A stretch of DNA of 9,628 bases from Acinetobacter sp. N54.MGS-139. Lineage in GTDB: Bacteria; Pseudomonadota; Gammaproteobacteria; Burkholderiales; Burkholderiaceae_F. Each line of letters begins with the position of its first letter. The first letter of the stretch is position 1. The notes under the pieces are model-generated. The model made no database searches, was not told the origin of the DNA, and saw only the letters and a list, made by a program, of their open reading frames with translations. Where the stretch lies: NCBI GenBank assembly GCA_000980495.1, contig LARN01000060.1, positions 1 to 9,628 on the forward strand, read 5' to 3'. Positions 1-6,315 of this stretch are shown one piece after another. The position numbers were made by a program, and so were the translations under genes.

Positions 1-1231
1 CGGTCGGGGTCGCCAAACCTAATGCGCACGGGCAGGAAATCACAAGTACGGAAACAGCAATCTCAAGCGCAAACTCCCAGGAATATCCGCACAGCATCCA
101 AACGATGGCAGCAATGATTGCGATGCTGATGACTGTCGGAACAAAGATTCCGCTGACTTTATCTGCTAAGCGGGCGACCGGCGCCTTAGTGGAAGTCGCC
201 TCGTCCACCAATTTAATAATCTGGGCTAAGGCTGTGTCACCGCCGACCTTCGTGGCCCGCATTTCGATATAGCCTTGCGTCAGAAGCGTCGAAGCGGACA
301 GTTCTTCTCCTTCCTTTTTATCTACAGGAATGCTTTCTCCAGTAAGAGAAGATTCATCCAAGGCGCCCGAGCCTTTAACGACAATTCCATCGACCGGCAC
401 TCGGCTGCCAGTCTTTAAGACAACGATGTCCCCGACTTGAACGGAACTGACCGGAACTTCCGTCTCTTTGCCATCCTTTAAAACGACAGCTTTATCAGGA
501 ACCAAGGACATCAACTGGGAAATGGCGTCCGTCGTCTTATGTTTAGCTCTGGATTCGAAGTACTTGCCCAATGTGATCAGGGCAAGGATCATCGCGGCAG
601 AATCGAAGTACAAGTTGTGCGCGTAATGATGAAGTGTTGCCTCGTCGCCTTGTCCTAATGCATAGAGCATCATGTAAAGCGCAAAGAGTCCGAACAACAT
701 GGAGGCCGAAGATCCGATCGCCACAAGAGAATCCATGTTCGGAGATCTTTGCCAGAGCGTCTTAAATCCGACCGTGAAATACTTGAAATTCACGAAGACA
801 ACCGGCAGAGCTAAAAGGAACTGTGTCAGAGCATTGATCGGTGCACCCTTTGTTCCGGACATGACTTCCGGAAGCGGCATCCCTACCATCGGACCCATTG
901 CCAGCATCATGAGGATGGCCGCAAAAAAGAGCGAAACGTACAGACGAGTCTTCATCTGTGCGGCTTCCTTTTTGGCCGCCAGCGTGGGATCGACGGATTT
1001 AGCAGCAGGAGAACCTGCAGCCTGCTTTTCACTCGCACCGTAGCCTGCGTCCGTCACCGCCTGAATGATCTGCTCCAGTCCGGTTTTAGTTTCGTCGTAA
1101 TCGACGGTCATACTGTTTTTCAGCAGATTGACGTTCACGTCTTCAACGCCGGGTACGTGCGACACAGCCTTCTCTACTCGATTAGAGCAGGCTGAACATG
1201 TCATTCCGGTGACATCAAAATTCTTCTTCAT
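1..1231 (-). CDS. copA: Copper-translocating P-type ATPase (CopA-like), N-terminal part, cut by window edge
   Basis: Inner-membrane pump that exports cytosolic Cu(I) using ATP. Translated on the minus strand from ATG at 1231, it gives 410 residues and stays open to base 1. Visible in order: one heavy-metal-associated domain (about 1-68) with the metal-binding GMTCSAC motif (C12, C15); a polar linker (70-93); four hydrophobic segments (about 96-115, 133-152, 166-192, 208-224); an actuator domain (about 235-345) with the dephosphorylation motif TGES (297-300); a further membrane segment (about 361-380); and the Cu(I)-transport motif CPC (400-402) within CPCALGLATPT. The phosphorylation DKTGT motif and the nucleotide-binding domain would lie beyond the window. 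CPC together with an N-terminal CxxC domain is the Cu/Ag (type 1B) signature; zinc and cadmium pumps of the family also carry CPC, so copper is very likely but not proved. The SD is weak (GGA, 9 bases before ATG). It is divergent from an HxlR regulator. Confidence 0.95.
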   Translation of the reverse strand, partial: MKKNFDVTGMTCSACSNRVEKAVSHVPGVEDVNVNLLKNSMTVDYDETKTGLEQIIQAVTDAGYGASEKQAAGSPAAKSVDPTLAAKKEAAQMKTRLYVSLFFAAILMMLAMGPMVGMPLPEVMSGTKGAPINALTQFLLALPVVFVNFKYFTVGFKTLWQRSPNMDSLVAIGSSASMLFGLFALYMMLYALGQGDEATLHHYAHNLYFDSAAMILALITLGKYFESRAKHKTTDAISQLMSLVPDKAVVLKDGKETEVPVSSVQVGDIVVLKTGSRVPVDGIVVKGSGALDESSLTGESIPVDKKEGEELSASTLLTQGYIEMRATKVGGDTALAQIIKLVDEATSTKAPVARLADKVSGIFVPTVISIAIIAAIVWMLCGYSWEFALEIAVSVLVISCPCALGLATPT

Positions 1232-1242
1232 GTTTAATTCCG

Positions 1243-1271
1243 TTGTCGAACGAAATCATTCTAAGTATTAT
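1243..1271 (+). promoter_or_regulatory. Putative sigma-70 promoter of the HxlR-family gene
   Basis: TTGTCG (1243-1248), a 17-base spacer and TATTAT (1266-1271) match the -35/-10 consensus at 4/6 and 5/6. The predicted start is near 1278. This lies upstream of both candidate start codons (TTG 1298 and ATG 1325). It overlaps head to head with the copA promoter on the other strand. Confidence 0.5.
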
Positions 1272-1285
1272 TACCTTTTACGCAA
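1258..1285 (-). promoter_or_regulatory. Putative sigma-70 promoter of copA
   Basis: Read on the minus strand, TTGCGT (1280-1285) is followed after 16 bases by TAGAAT (1258-1263), giving a start near 1251, about 20 bases before the copA ATG. The spacer is normal, not the 19-20 bases typical of MerR/CueR-activated promoters. I saw no CueR-like dyad. The element overlaps the opposing promoter of the HxlR gene, so binding in this stretch could affect both. Predicted by eye only. Confidence 0.45.
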
Positions 1286-1324
1286 GAACTTCCGTTTTTG
1301 ATAGATAGTTACTTTTTAGATACT

Positions 1325-1717
1325 ATGGATAAAGTTAAATCCGAACCCTCTGAAGCTTTTCAGTCTGAAGAGTTCCATTGTCCCGTTGAAGCCACACTCT
1401 CTTTGATCGGCGGCAAATACAAAACGCTTATTCTTTGGAACCTCATCGGCAAGACACTGCGCTTTTCCGAACTGCGTCGGCTGATTCCGTCGGCAACGCC
1501 AAAAATGCTGACTCAGCAGCTTCGAGAGCTGGAAGATGCCAGACTGCTCATCAGAAAGGTTTATGCCGTCGTTCCTCCGAAAGTTGAATACTCCCTAACG
1601 CCGCTGGGAACCTCTCTTCGGCCGATTCTAGAGTCGATGTACGAATGGGGCAGTCAGTACCTGCTCAATCAAGGGACGAAACCTTGCTGTTCGATGAAGA
1701 AGCTCCCTAGTGCCTAA
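1325..1717 (+). CDS. HxlR-family winged helix-turn-helix transcriptional regulator
   Basis: Small DNA-binding regulator of the HxlR (MarR-like) family. The family hallmarks are clear: [15 protein letters not shown] near the N-terminus, [10 protein letters not shown], then [15 protein letters not shown] (recognition-helix region), and the wing [12 protein letters not shown]. From ATG 1325 the protein has 130 residues, a usual family length; a TTG at 1298 in the same frame would add nine. Neither start has a recognisable SD, and I prefer the ATG. The N-terminal Cys (C19 from the ATG, in HCPVE) is at the place used for thiol redox sensing in relatives such as YodB and HypR. Unusually, the C-terminus has a Cys pair (C121-C122, in KPCCSMKK), which suggests thiol or metal sensing. 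It is divergent from the copper ATPase gene across a 93-base gap, so it is a candidate regulator of that gene. Family call firm; ligand and target inferred. Confidence 0.92.
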   Translation: MDKVKSEPSEAFQSEEFHCPVEATLSLIGGKYKTLILWNLIGKTLRFSELRRLIPSATPKMLTQQLRELEDARLLIRKVYAVVPPKVEYSLTPLGTSLRPILESMYEWGSQYLLNQGTKPCCSMKKLPSA

Positions 1718-1788
1718 AATCAGAACAACTCCGTGTTGCAAAGCACATTTCAACTAAAATTTTCCTAAATCATTTTTTATTGAGAGCC

Positions 1789-2997
1789 ATGCTATTGCCT
1801 TCCCTCAGGGACCGTGCCGATTATGTGGTGCGGTTTCTCTTCGGTTCATTCATCGCCATCGGCTGTTTTTTAGTCGTTTGGCCCTTTGCAACAGCGATGT
1901 CGGTTGCGGCTGTGATCGCGATCGTCTCTTGGCCTCTCTTTAAACGAGTCCGAAAGGAAGTCGGAGGCAGGAATCTTGTTGCGACACTGATCATGGTGTC
2001 CCTGCTGGCCATCCTTATTGTGCTTCCGATTGCCGGATTATCTTTAGTATCGGCCCAGGAAATCCCGACCTTAATTCGTTATGTGCGTGAATGGATTGCC
2101 TCTGGCTTTACTGTTCCAGAAGAACTCAAGGAAATTCCCTTTGTCGGTGAATGGGCCTACACACAAGCTGCGCATCTGCTGGGCAATAAAGAGGAGCTCG
2201 CCGCCATTGCACAAAAGCTCTTTGATCCTGTGAGCCGCGCGGCTCTTGCAGGTGCCGTGATGTTAGGCGACGGACTTCTCCAGTTATTCCTCATGCTGTT
2301 CGTGATTTTCTTCTTCTATCGCGACGGCGAAGTCCTTTCTCAAAAATCTTTGGCACTCTTAACGCGCATGAGCGGCAGCATCGGTGCCGAAGTTCGCGAC
2401 ATTATCGTCAACACAACCCGCAGCGTCGTCTTCGGCATTGTCGGAAGTGCTGCCGGCCAAGGCGTCGTTGCCTTAATCGGCTTCTGGATCGCAGGTGTTC
2501 CCGGCGCCATCACATTGGGTGTCGCAGTGTTCGTCTTATCTGCCGTTCCTATCGGGCCTCCCTTAGTTTGGGGTCCTGCTGCTTTCTGGCTCTATTACAA
2601 AGGCGAAGTCGGCATGGCGATCTTCCTCGTGCTTTGGGGTTCGCTTGCAGTCTCCAGTGTGGATAACTTCTTAAAGCCGATCCTGATTTCCAAGGGCGCT
2701 TCCCTGCCCTTGTCGCTCATCTATTTAGGCGTATTCGGCGGCGTGCTGGCGTTCGGATTCATGGGCATTATTCTGGGACCGGTTGTTATTGCCGTTGGTA
2801 TTGCGATGAGCAAGACTTGGCTGTCCGTTTCTGCCACGGTCAACGATAAAGACCAGCCGACCGCCAAAACCGAGACCGTTCTTAAGAAGCTGTCTAAAAA
2901 TTCGATTGAATCCGACATCGTTTCGGACGTCACCGGAGAACAGAGAAGCTCTAACCACCATCATTACAGCCAGCCTAAGAATGACGGACAAAAATAG
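1789..2997 (+). CDS. AI-2E family transporter (PerM/TqsA/YdiK-type membrane protein)
   Basis: Polytopic inner-membrane protein of the AI-2E transporter family (PF01594). Members have been linked to export of autoinducer-2 or to Na+/H+ antiport, but the substrate cannot be read from sequence. Numbering from the in-frame TTG at 1780, hydrophobic segments lie at about 17-37, 39-54, 66-90, 155-180, 214-238, 241-258, 262-272, 276-292 and 311-345. The loop at 91-150 is polar, as is usual for the family. Family-typical stretches are FFFYRDG (177-183), DNFLKPILI (295-303) and AFGFMGIILGPV (about 324-335). The last 50 residues are a polar tail with a short HHH run. I chose ATG 1789; TTG 1780 would add three residues, and neither has a good SD. 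It starts 71 bases after the HxlR gene with no clear promoter or terminator between them, so read-through from that gene is possible. Confidence 0.9.
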   Translation: MLLPSLRDRADYVVRFLFGSFIAIGCFLVVWPFATAMSVAAVIAIVSWPLFKRVRKEVGGRNLVATLIMVSLLAILIVLPIAGLSLVSAQEIPTLIRYVREWIASGFTVPEELKEIPFVGEWAYTQAAHLLGNKEELAAIAQKLFDPVSRAALAGAVMLGDGLLQLFLMLFVIFFFYRDGEVLSQKSLALLTRMSGSIGAEVRDIIVNTTRSVVFGIVGSAAGQGVVALIGFWIAGVPGAITLGVAVFVLSAVPIGPPLVWGPAAFWLYYKGEVGMAIFLVLWGSLAVSSVDNFLKPILISKGASLPLSLIYLGVFGGVLAFGFMGIILGPVVIAVGIAMSKTWLSVSATVNDKDQPTAKTETVLKKLSKNSIESDIVSDVTGEQRSSNHHHYSQPKNDGQK

Positions 2998-3015
2998 AGA
3001 ACGATGTTTTTCATG

Positions 3016-3035
3016 ACCGAAGACTTCGGTTTTTT
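3016..3035 (+). terminator. Rho-independent terminator after the AI-2E family gene
   Basis: ACCGAA / TTCGGT form a 6-bp stem (3016-3021 with 3025-3030) around a 3-base loop, followed at once by a run of T (3030-3035). It lies 19 bases after the stop codon of the AI-2E family gene. The short GC-containing stem with its T-run is typical of an intrinsic terminator. Confidence 0.75.
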
Positions 3036-3050
3036 CGATGATTCTTGCTT

Positions 3051-3085
3051 TTGAGCCCGTAATATGCGGGCTCAATTCTTTTGTT
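3051..3085 (+). terminator. Second hairpin, probable tandem terminator
   Basis: A perfect 9-bp stem, TTGAGCCCG (3051-3059) with CGGGCTCAA (3067-3075), has a 7-base AT-rich loop and is followed by the T-rich TTCTTTTGTTT. It comes 16 bases after the first terminator. It probably serves as a back-up terminator that insulates the racemase operon downstream; an operator role is less likely because it lies about 55 bases before the -35 of that operon. Confidence 0.6.
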
Positions 3086-3130
3086 TCTCCGATGAATGCC
3101 TGGCGCCGAAGCTATTAAGGAAAATTAGAG

Positions 3131-3159
3131 GTGTCAAAACGTTACAGCGGCTCTATACT
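3131..3159 (+). promoter_or_regulatory. Putative sigma-70 promoter of the racemase-dehydrogenase operon
   Basis: GTGTCA (3131-3136, 4/6), a 17-base spacer and TATACT (3154-3159, 5/6) predict a start near 3166. An SD-like GGTGAG at 3177-3182, five bases before the ATG at 3188, decides the start codon. The leader of about 22 bases is too short for a riboswitch. Confidence 0.6.
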
Positions 3160-3187
3160 TATCCGAATCTAACAACGGTGAGTAACT

Positions 3188-4642
3188 ATGAACCATAAAG
3201 TCATCGGCATCAGCCAAAGTTTTAGTCCCGCCCCCTTCGTCAGAGCCTTGAAGGAAAGACTCCAATCCGCTTTCCTTCCTGACGGTTCACGTCCCCGCAT
3301 TGAACTTGTAGATCTCGACTGGTCTTCTCCGGATGCAGACGCTCCGAAGTTAGTCCAAGAAGGCGACGTTAAGATTCGCGTTTTGGAAGAGTCGTATCAG
3401 CTCATTGAAAAAGGCGCTCAAGTCATCGCACTGTGCAACTTCAGAAACATCAGTTTCTTAAATGAAGTTCAAACAGAAATCACAACTCCTGTGACGGATA
3501 TCCTTCAGGCCTGCATCGAAGAGCTCAAGAAGAATCCTGTTAAGAAACTCGGTTATCTCGGCCGTCCGGGTACAGATAAAGCCAAACTCATTACAGAAAC
3601 CGTCAGCCGCGAAGTCCCTGTGGAATGGGTTTATCCGAGCGAAGCTATGCTCGAAGTGTTCGACGAACTCGAAAGCGGCTCTCACTGTGCAGTGATTCCC
3701 GATCAGAAGAAAGCCTGTGAACTCTTCGGCAAAGTCTGCTCTAACCTTCTGAGCGAAGGCGCCGAATTGGTTTTCCCGACTTGCGTCATGCAGGCATTAT
3801 TTACGGCCGCTTTGAAGTCCGAGGGTTACAACGTTTTGGATTCCATGAGTGCCTACGTTTCCTACCTTTGCTTCACCGATTGGGAAAAACTTCCTAAACC
3901 CTTCAAGATCGGTATTGTCGGCGGTCTCGGACCGGCTGCCACTGTCGACCTTTACGACAAAATTACTAAGGCAACTCCTGCTAAGAATGACCAGGAACAC
4001 ATCAAAGTTGCCGTCGAACAGAATCCCCAGATTCCTGACCGTACCAAATACCTGCTTTACGGCGGCGTGGATCCCACACTTTCTTTGTATGCCGCTTGCC
4101 GCAAGCTCGAGAAAGATGCGGTTGACGCAATCGTGATTGCCTGCAATACCGCGCACGCTTACTTTGAAACCATTGTTCCTCACTTAAGCGTTCCGCTCAT
4201 CAATATGCAGCAGGTAACGCTGGAAGAGATACGCGACAAATTCGGTCCGGATGTCGTCATCGGCTTGATGGCAACCGACGGCACGATTCAGACCGGCATC
4301 TACGGCCGCAAAGCCAAATCTATGAAACTTGCGATGGTCGTCCCTGATAAAGAGCACCAGGCAATGGTCATGGAAGCCATTTACGGCGAAAAAGGCGTCA
4401 AGGCAGGTTACACCGACGGTTATTGCAAAGAAGTTCTGCTTAAGGCAGCAGAGCATTTAGTTAAAGATAAAGGCGCTCAAGCCCTTATTCTCGGCTGCAC
4501 CGAGCTGCCCTTAATTCTTGAGGAAACGGACAACCTCAAGCTCGGGGACGGACATGCCGCCATCGTCGATCCGACTTCGTCTCTTGCCCGCCGCGTCGTT
4601 AAAGTTGCCGGAGAGATCACAAAAATCAGAGGTGTTCGCTAA
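3188..4642 (+). CDS. Double-length Asp/Glu racemase-family protein (tandem racemase halves)
   Basis: Putative cytoplasmic, cofactor-independent amino-acid racemase of the aspartate/glutamate racemase superfamily, which uses two cysteines as acid/base pair to invert the alpha-carbon. The C-terminal half (about 239-484) is a canonical member: it opens with KIGIVGGLGPAATVDLYDKI, has the first catalytic motif IACNTAH (C319) and the second, LGCTELPLI (C437). The N-terminal half (about 1-235) is a diverged copy: it opens with KVIGISQSFSPAPFVRAL, has ALCNF (C83) and FPTCVMQAL (C199). Cys spacing is 116 and 118 residues in the two halves, so this looks like an internal duplication that kept both cysteines. 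Usual family length is about 230-270 residues; this has 484. Substrate is unknown (Asp, Glu, or a broad-specificity YgeA-like range). It is first in an operon, with its stop overlapping the next start by one base, so its function is probably linked to that dehydrogenase. Confidence 0.85.
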   Translation: MNHKVIGISQSFSPAPFVRALKERLQSAFLPDGSRPRIELVDLDWSSPDADAPKLVQEGDVKIRVLEESYQLIEKGAQVIALCNFRNISFLNEVQTEITTPVTDILQACIEELKKNPVKKLGYLGRPGTDKAKLITETVSREVPVEWVYPSEAMLEVFDELESGSHCAVIPDQKKACELFGKVCSNLLSEGAELVFPTCVMQALFTAALKSEGYNVLDSMSAYVSYLCFTDWEKLPKPFKIGIVGGLGPAATVDLYDKITKATPAKNDQEHIKVAVEQNPQIPDRTKYLLYGGVDPTLSLYAACRKLEKDAVDAIVIACNTAHAYFETIVPHLSVPLINMQQVTLEEIRDKFGPDVVIGLMATDGTIQTGIYGRKAKSMKLAMVVPDKEHQAMVMEAIYGEKGVKAGYTDGYCKEVLLKAAEHLVKDKGAQALILGCTELPLILEETDNLKLGDGHAAIVDPTSSLARRVVKVAGEITKIRGVR

Positions 4643-5562
4643 TGTATTTTCAAGCTAAAGACTATTCCCCGGTTCCGACCGGAACCAAAGTAGCCTTTAT
4701 CGGCCTAGGCACAATGGGCTTTCCGATGGCAGGGCACCTCCTGCATGCCGGCTGTCAGGTCACCGTTTACAACCGTACGGCCTCCAAAGCCCAAGCTTGG
4801 GTAGAAAAATTCGGCGGCAAAGCTGCTGCCACGCCTCGTGAAGCCGCAGAAGATGCGGATGTTGTCTTTACCTGTGTCGGCAATGACAGCGACCTGCGCA
4901 GCGTGCTGCTCGGAGAAAACGGCGCTTTTGCCGGCATGAAGAAAGATGCCGTCCTGTGGGATGCCACGACAGATTCTGCCGAAGTGGCCAAAGAAATGGC
5001 TGCCGAAGCACAGTCTCGCGGCCTGCACTTTGTGGACGCACCAGTTTCCGGCGGACAAGACGGCGCCGTGAGCGGCAGCCTAACCGTCATGTGCGGCGGA
5101 GACGCTGAGATCATTGAACGCGTCAAACCGATCGCCGATGCTTTTGCCTGTTCGATTCGAAGAATCGGCCCGGTCGGCTCCGGCCAGCTCGCGAAGATGT
5201 GCAATCAGATCTGCATCGCCGGTGTTGTTCAGGGGCTGGCCGAAGCCATTGCTTTCGGACAGACGGCGGGTATCGATATGCACACCGTGTTGGATGTCAT
5301 CGGTAAAGGCGCAGCTTCGTCCTGGCAAATGCAGCGCCGAGGCGACACGATGATCGAGGGGAAGTTTGATTTCGGGTTTGCAGTGGATTGGATGCGTAAG
5401 GATTTAGGTATCTGTTTAGAACAAGCCCGCAAAACCGGAGCCGATCTTCCTATGACAGCGCTTGTCGATCAGTTCTATGCTGAAGTTCAGAATATGGGCG
5501 GAGGAAGATTCGATACTTCTTCTCTCATTCTCCGACTCAACAGAGAACCGAAGAAGTCGTAA
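4642..5562 (+). CDS. NAD(P)-dependent beta-hydroxyacid dehydrogenase (3-hydroxyisobutyrate dehydrogenase / tartronate semialdehyde reductase family)
   Basis: Soluble oxidoreductase of the beta-hydroxyacid dehydrogenase family, 306 residues (usual length about 290-300). An N-terminal Rossmann fold has the dinucleotide motif GLGTMG (21-26). Its second strand ends in YNRT, which in this family tends to favour NADP(H), whereas an acidic residue there favours NAD. The substrate-binding motif DAPVSGG is present (S136-G137-G138). The catalytic Lys is K185 in GSGQLAKMCNQ, with N188 in the expected place. The helical C-terminal domain includes WMRKDLGICLEQA. Family members act on 3-hydroxyisobutyrate, tartronate semialdehyde, L-serine, D-threonine or related acids, and the sequence alone does not decide. 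The ATG shares its first base with the TAA of the racemase gene, and an AGAGGTG SD (4628-4634) lies within that gene, so the two are translationally coupled. Together they could racemise and then oxidise a beta-hydroxy amino acid (inference). Confidence 0.9.
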   Translation: MYFQAKDYSPVPTGTKVAFIGLGTMGFPMAGHLLHAGCQVTVYNRTASKAQAWVEKFGGKAAATPREAAEDADVVFTCVGNDSDLRSVLLGENGAFAGMKKDAVLWDATTDSAEVAKEMAAEAQSRGLHFVDAPVSGGQDGAVSGSLTVMCGGDAEIIERVKPIADAFACSIRRIGPVGSGQLAKMCNQICIAGVVQGLAEAIAFGQTAGIDMHTVLDVIGKGAASSWQMQRRGDTMIEGKFDFGFAVDWMRKDLGICLEQARKTGADLPMTALVDQFYAEVQNMGGGRFDTSSLILRLNREPKKS

Positions 5563-5577
5563 TCGCTTCTGATAGCG

Positions 5578-5613
5578 CGAAAGCCTCGGGATTTCCGAGG
5601 CTTTCGTGTTTTT
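5578..5613 (+). terminator. Strong rho-independent terminator of the racemase-dehydrogenase operon
   Basis: A perfect 12-bp stem, CGAAAGCCTCGG (5578-5589) with CCGAGGCTTTCG (5595-5606), encloses a GATTT loop and is followed by TGTTTTT. It starts 16 bases after the dehydrogenase stop. The T-run is only on the plus-strand side, so it serves this operon. It lies between two convergent genes but gives no matching T-run for the orn transcript. Confidence 0.9.
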
Positions 5614-5629
5614 GATTTCGAGAAATCGA

Positions 5630-6208
5630 TCAGATCTTCATGATTTCCTGACGATAGAAACGAAGTTCTTCGACGGAGTCATAAATATCGGACAGAGCTT
5701 CGTGGCGAGAAGTCTTCTGATATTTCTTCATTACTTCCGGCGCCCAACGTTTGACACATTCTTTGAAGGAGGAAACGTCGAGGTTGCGGTAATGGAAGAA
5801 CTGCTCCAGACGCGGTGTCCAGCGGGCCATGAAACGGCGGTCCTGACCGATGGAGTTTCCGCAAAGCGGGCTCTTGCCGGCCGGCACGTACTTCGAGAAG
5901 AAATCAATAAAGATTTGAGCAGCTTCGTCTTCCGTGACTTTGCTTTCCAGGCAGCGATTAACAAGACCGCTGCGAGTATGTGTAGCGGTATTCCAGGAGT
6001 CCATGCCGGAGAGAATCGCGGCATCCTGGTGGATCGCGACCACCGGCCCTTCAGCAATCACATTGAGCTGAGAATCGGTAATGACAGCCGCCATCTCAAG
6101 AATGCGGTTGATCTGGGGCTCTAAGCCCGTCATCTCCAGGTCCATCCAAATCAGATTGTTCTCGTTAAACAGCGGATCTCTTTCGACTGCAAAACCGTTA
6201 TTGCTCAT
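5630..6208 (-). CDS. orn: Oligoribonuclease (3'-5' exoribonuclease of the DEDDh family)
   Basis: Degrades 2-5 nucleotide RNAs to mononucleotides at the end of mRNA decay, and clears pGpG formed from cyclic-di-GMP; in many proteobacteria it is essential. The protein has 192 residues, slightly above the usual 180. All five DEDDh residues are visible: D23 and E25 in WMDLEMTGL, D123 in CGNSIGQDRRFM, H169 and D174 in RHEALSDI. The first 16 residues extend a little beyond the usual NNLIWxDLEMTGL start, but there is no later ATG before the motif. A purine-rich GAGAGAG just upstream of ATG 6208 serves as SD. It is on the minus strand, converges with the dehydrogenase gene, and lies downstream of the small exported-protein gene with a hairpin between. 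A TAAAAT at 6243-6248 (minus strand) may be its -10, but no good -35 is visible. Confidence 0.97.
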   Translation of the reverse strand: MSNNGFAVERDPLFNENNLIWMDLEMTGLEPQINRILEMAAVITDSQLNVIAEGPVVAIHQDAAILSGMDSWNTATHTRSGLVNRCLESKVTEDEAAQIFIDFFSKYVPAGKSPLCGNSIGQDRRFMARWTPRLEQFFHYRNLDVSSFKECVKRWAPEVMKKYQKTSRHEALSDIYDSVEELRFYRQEIMKI

Positions 6209-6249
6209 ATCTCTCTCTTTGTATTAATCGATCTTTCGAGGCATTTTAG

Positions 6250-6296
6250 AACAAACCAAGAAGATCCGAACCGCCGAAACGGCCGGATCCTTTCTT
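6250..6296 (-). terminator. Putative bulged hairpin terminator after the exported-protein gene
   Basis: On the minus strand, about 20 bases after the stop of the exported-protein gene, AAGAA + GATCCG (6284-6296, with a short bulge) pairs with CGGATC + TTCTT (6258-6268), and GCCG-TTT-CGGC forms an inner stem. A T-rich but interrupted tract (GGTTTGTTCT) follows. This probably separates the gene from orn. The stem is imperfect, so moderate confidence. Confidence 0.5.
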
Positions 6297-6315
6297 TGCT
6301 GCACTCAGCTCAATC

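Noticed and set aside
699..1043. Plus-strand reading frame opposite the copper ATPase
   Set aside because: It lies wholly within the antisense strand of the clearly coding CopA gene and its product shows no family features.
1232..1297. CueR-type operator upstream of copA
   Set aside because: I looked for a long-spacer promoter with a central dyad of the MerR type and found a normal 16-base spacer and no convincing dyad.
1718..1788. Promoter between the HxlR and AI-2E genes
   Set aside because: A TTGCAA at 1736-1741 has no acceptable -10 at 16-18 bases; the only TAAAAT is 13 bases away.
3160..3187. Riboswitch in front of the racemase gene
   Set aside because: The predicted leader is only about 22 bases, too short for a known riboswitch fold.
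3797..4183. 128-codon minus-strand frame within the racemase gene
   Set aside because: Shadow of the racemase reading frame; the plus-strand frame carries the catalytic CNTAH motif.
4767..5204. 145-codon minus-strand frame within the dehydrogenase gene
   Set aside because: Antisense to a complete beta-hydroxyacid dehydrogenase with intact motifs; composition is that of a mirror frame.
5606..6124. 172-codon plus-strand reading frame opposite orn
   Set aside because: Long but fully antisense to oligoribonuclease, which has all DEDDh residues; no SD and no recognisable motif.
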